Origin: an uncultured Porphyromonadaceae bacterium
Lineage (GTDB): Bacteria > Bacteroidota > Bacteroidia > Bacteroidales > Coprobacteraceae
Reading direction: 5' to 3'
Assembly (NCBI GenBank): GCA_900545915.1
Contig: URAV01000001.1
Location: forward strand, 1 to 64,000
DNA length: 64,000 nucleotides
Part shown: piece after piece, positions 61,400 to 64,000 of the stretch
How positions within the stretch are numbered: position 1 is the stretch's first letter
Layout of the letters: the number at the start of each line of letters is the position of its first letter
Program-made: the position numbers and the translations under genes
Notes under the pieces: generated by a model
Told to the model about the DNA's origin: nothing
Seen by the model: the letters and a program-made list of their open reading frames with translations, nothing else
Database searches by the model: none

Positions 61400-62533
61400 A
61401 TGAAAAGAAATATCATCTTCATCGGATTATATATATGCGGACTGTTGTTCTCCATAGAATCATCTATTTCACAAAATAAGGAGAAATGGGAACTGATAGA
61501 TAAGAACGCTACACCCGAGACAACAGCTCTTTTCCATAACCTCAAAAAAATCGCCGACAGCGGACGTTTCCTATTCGGGCAACAAGATGCAACAGCCTCA
61601 GGTTATGGATGGAACGATGATTCCGGACGTAGCGACATACAAGCCGTTACGGGTCATTATCCGGCATTTTACAGTTGGGACTATATGGATTTTATCCGAC
61701 CTGATAGCAATAATATGAAATCGGAAAATAAAATCCGACAACTCACCCGCAAAGCTTATGAACGAGGAAGCGCAAACTCTTACTGCTGGCATTTTTTTAA
61801 TCCCGGGAATAATAAAAGTTTCTATGATACGACACGTGTCGTACATAGAATAATCCCCGGAGGCGATTTGCACGATAAATATAAGAGCCTTCTTCGACGT
61901 GTGGGAGAATACGCCAATACACTTACTGATGAACAAGGGAAACTTATTCCTATCATTTTCCGACCTTTCCATGAATACGACGGCAACTGGTTTTGGTGGG
62001 GAGCTTCTCATTGTACGCCAGAAGATTTTAAGTCCCTTTTTAGATTCACCGTAACTTTTTTGCGGGATACTTTGCAGATACATAATTTTATCTATGCTAT
62101 TTCCCCCGATTGCAGGTTCAATACTTTAAATGAATTTTTAACCCGTTATCCGGGCGATGAATATGTTGATCTCATTGGTATGGACAATTATCATGATTTA
62201 AGTTTCAGTAAGGAAAATCCGAAATCAGCATACCGAAAACTAAAAATCTTGTCTGATTACGCATGCTCAAAAGGGAAATTATGTGCCCTTACCGAAACTG
62301 GACAAGGAAACCTCAAAAACCCAAACTGGTTTACTCAGGTTTTATGGAAAACAGTATGCGGATATCCGGATAAACCCAAAATTTCTTACATAGCAGTATG
62401 GCGTAACAGCGCAAAAACCTTTTATACACCACATACCAAACATCCTGCAATAGAAGATTTTATACATTTTTGCAATCGCAAAGAAGTGATACTAGATCCC
62501 ATTCCTATAGACTTATACCAAATTAACGACTAA
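61400..62533 (+). CDS. GH26 beta-mannanase (second)
   Basis: 377 residues from MKRNIIFIGLYICGLLFS; an earlier in-frame ATG overlaps the end of the preceding gene and gives no signal. Sec signal ending near ISSQ. Catalytic acid/base in FRPFHEYDGNWFWWG and nucleophile in CALTETGQGN. It differs in the active-site region from the first GH26 (FHEYDG vs FHEMNG), so the two may split the work, one cutting long chains and one trimming oligosaccharides. 14 bp before the GH130 gene. Confidence 0.93.
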   Translation: MKRNIIFIGLYICGLLFSIESSISQNKEKWELIDKNATPETTALFHNLKKIADSGRFLFGQQDATASGYGWNDDSGRSDIQAVTGHYPAFYSWDYMDFIRPDSNNMKSENKIRQLTRKAYERGSANSYCWHFFNPGNNKSFYDTTRVVHRIIPGGDLHDKYKSLLRRVGEYANTLTDEQGKLIPIIFRPFHEYDGNWFWWGASHCTPEDFKSLFRFTVTFLRDTLQIHNFIYAISPDCRFNTLNEFLTRYPGDEYVDLIGMDNYHDLSFSKENPKSAYRKLKILSDYACSKGKLCALTETGQGNLKNPNWFTQVLWKTVCGYPDKPKISYIAVWRNSAKTFYTPHTKHPAIEDFIHFCNRKEVILDPIPIDLYQIND

Positions 62534-62547
62534 AATATAACACTAAC

Positions 62548-63756
62548 ATGATGTACGAATCATTCGATAAAAGATTACGACAAATTATTACAGAACATGA
62601 ACAACTGCTCTGTCGTAAAAACGAACCAGAATCACAACACAACGGAATTTTCCAAAGATATAAATATCCGATACTTACCGCAGCACACACACCTATTACT
62701 TGGCGATATGATATCAGTCCTAAACGAAATCCGTATCTCATGGAACGTATTATGATAAACAGTACATTCAATTCCGGTGCTATAAAATTCAACGGAAAAT
62801 ACTGCCTGATAGTACGTGTAGAAGGTGCTGACCGTAAATCTTTCTTCGCCATAGCAGAAAGTCCCAACGGTATTGATAATTTCAAATTTCGGGATCATCC
62901 TTTAATCATTCCGGAAACCGAAAATCCAGCAACAAATATTTACGATATACGGCTTACTGCTCATGAAGATGGCTGGATATACGGCATCTTTTGTGCAGAA
63001 AGACTCGACCCAGAAGCTAAGTCGGGAGATCTTTCCTCAGCAATAGCCTCCGCCGGTATAGCCAGAACAAAAGATTTATTAAAATGGGAACGTCTACCCG
63101 ATCTTAGGTCTAAATATCAACAACGGAACGTTGTATTACATCCGGAATTCGTAAACGGGAAATATGCTTTATATACGCGTCCGCAAGACGGATTTATAAA
63201 TGCCGGTAGCGGCGGAGGTATAGGATGGGCATTAATTGACGATATAACTAATGCTCAAATAGAAAACGAAACGATTATCGACAAACGGTATTATCATACA
63301 ATCAAAGAAATAAAAAATGGAGAAGGTCCTCATCCTCTGAAAACACCCAAAGGTTGGTTACATCTTGCTCACGGCGTGCGAAATTGTTCGGCAGGACTAC
63401 GCTATGTACTTTATCTTTATATGACCGCATTAGATGACCCCAGCCGGTTGATCGCAGCACCAGCCGGATATTTTATGGCTCCAATAGGAAAAGAGCGAAT
63501 CGGAGATGTTTCCAATGTTCTATTTTCCAACGGTTGGATTGCTGATGATGACGGCACTGTATATATCTACTATGCGTCTTCAGACACTCGCATGCATGTC
63601 GCAACGTCAACAATAGATCGTCTGACAGACTATTGCATGAATACTCCTCGTGACGGATTTACATCTTCGGCCTCCGTAGAAATATTAAATCGATTTATAG
63701 ACCGAAATAATCAGTCAGTTACAGAATTGATGCCCATTCATGACACTTCATTATGA
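62548..63756 (+). CDS. GH130 4-O-beta-D-mannosyl-D-glucose phosphorylase
   Basis: 402 residues; a second ATG follows immediately (62551). No signal peptide, so cytoplasmic. Five-bladed propeller of the GH130_1 type: NPYLMERIMINSTFNSGAIKFNGKYCLIVRVEG, AHEDGWIYGIFCAERLD (with the catalytic Asp region upstream NIYDIRLT), FVNGKYALYTRPQDGF, KNGEGPHPLKTPKGWL. It converts mannosyl-glucose and phosphate to mannose-1-phosphate and glucose. Together with a symporter it matches the Bacteroides fragilis mannan pathway. It overlaps the next ATG by ATGA. Confidence 0.9.
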   Translation: MMYESFDKRLRQIITEHEQLLCRKNEPESQHNGIFQRYKYPILTAAHTPITWRYDISPKRNPYLMERIMINSTFNSGAIKFNGKYCLIVRVEGADRKSFFAIAESPNGIDNFKFRDHPLIIPETENPATNIYDIRLTAHEDGWIYGIFCAERLDPEAKSGDLSSAIASAGIARTKDLLKWERLPDLRSKYQQRNVVLHPEFVNGKYALYTRPQDGFINAGSGGGIGWALIDDITNAQIENETIIDKRYYHTIKEIKNGEGPHPLKTPKGWLHLAHGVRNCSAGLRYVLYLYMTALDDPSRLIAAPAGYFMAPIGKERIGDVSNVLFSNGWIADDDGTVYIYYASSDTRMHVATSTIDRLTDYCMNTPRDGFTSSASVEILNRFIDRNNQSVTELMPIHDTSL

Positions 63757-64000
63757 TTACATGTAAAGAAAAGATCGGATACGGATTAGGAGACATGGCC
63801 TCCTCTATGTTCTGGAAATTATTCGGAGCTTATCTAATGATATTTTATACCGATATTTTCGGATTATCAGCCGCTGTAGTAGGTACAATGTTTCTCATTA
63901 CCCGTGTATGGGATTCATTTTTCGATCCAATTGTAGGAATAATTGCGGACCGAACAAACTCTCGCTGGGGTAAGTTCCGTCCCTACCTACTCTATTTTGC
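63753..64000 (+). CDS. GPH-family sugar:cation symporter (5' end only)
   Basis: The first 82 codons, starting in the ATGA overlap with GH130. MITCKEKIGYGLGDMASSMFW and the loop RVWDSFFDPIVGIIADRTNSRWGKFRPYLL are signatures of the glycoside-pentoside-hexuronide:cation symporter family (MFS-related). It probably carries mannobiose or mannosyl-glucose across the inner membrane for GH130. The gene is cut by the window edge; further genes of the locus, for example a cellobiose 2-epimerase, may follow. Confidence 0.9.
   Translation, partial: MITCKEKIGYGLGDMASSMFWKLFGAYLMIFYTDIFGLSAAVVGTMFLITRVWDSFFDPIVGIIADRTNSRWGKFRPYLLYF

Overview
The window is a chromosomal segment of a Bacteroidales bacterium. 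The evidence is the Bacteroidetes promoter form (TAnnTTTG at -7, TTTG at -33), SusC/SusD genes, many lipoproteins with short signal peptides, T9SS-like C-terminal domains, and the trp gene order B-E-G-D-C-F-A. The DNA is AT-rich and no rRNA, tRNA, CRISPR array or complete insertion sequence was found.

1-3.1 kb (minus strand): a lipoprotein with a cysteine-rich middle and a papain-like C-terminus, followed by at least three tandem copies of a small secreted-protein gene; the third copy runs off the left edge. 3.4-4.5 kb: an interspersed repeat, a broken SIMPL gene and an outer-membrane protein. 4.6-9.1 kb (minus): a galactose operon, galM - sugar transporter - galK, followed by a Nudix-like regulator with a degenerate catalytic box. 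9.3-15.4 kb: small accessory genes, including a stand-alone JAB/JAMM protein and two convergent unknown genes, around a housekeeping trio (DUF4494, YggS, dihydroorotate dehydrogenase-like). 15.5-23 kb: a deaminase with a lipoprotein signal, engB, class III fructose bisphosphatase, recR, a radical SAM - glycosyltransferase - acetyltransferase cluster and yqgE.

23.6-25.8 kb: a three-gene accessory unit (GNAT, IbrA-like PAPS-reductase-fold protein, IbrB/ParB-like protein). 25.9-30.5 kb: rpsO, typA, a Fur-family repressor with a perfect 41-bp palindromic operator, a divergent QueD-like protein and a cupin lipoprotein. 30.7-37.3 kb (minus): the full trp operon, preceded by an attenuator with a Trp-Trp leader peptide, a terminator hairpin and a consensus promoter. 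37.4-45.6 kb: glycerate kinase, a SPOR lipoprotein, an ECF sigma module with a divergent TonB receptor, fabI and a ROK glucokinase.

46-64 kb (plus): a polysaccharide utilization locus for beta-mannan or glucomannan. It holds a GH67-like and a GH28-like enzyme, an AraC regulator, then GH26, GH5, a beta-helix protein, SusC, SusD, a probable glycan-binding lipoprotein, a second GH26, a GH130 phosphorylase and the start of a GPH-type sugar symporter. Both halves carry the same promoter-proximal motif at identical spacing, so they are probably controlled together. The inferred flow is: mannanases cut mannan at the surface and in the periplasm, SusCD imports oligosaccharides, the symporter takes up disaccharides, and GH130 phosphorolyses mannosyl-glucose in the cytoplasm.

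Six members of an undescribed-looking palindromic repeat family (about 75-180 bp) lie between genes across the left two thirds of the window.
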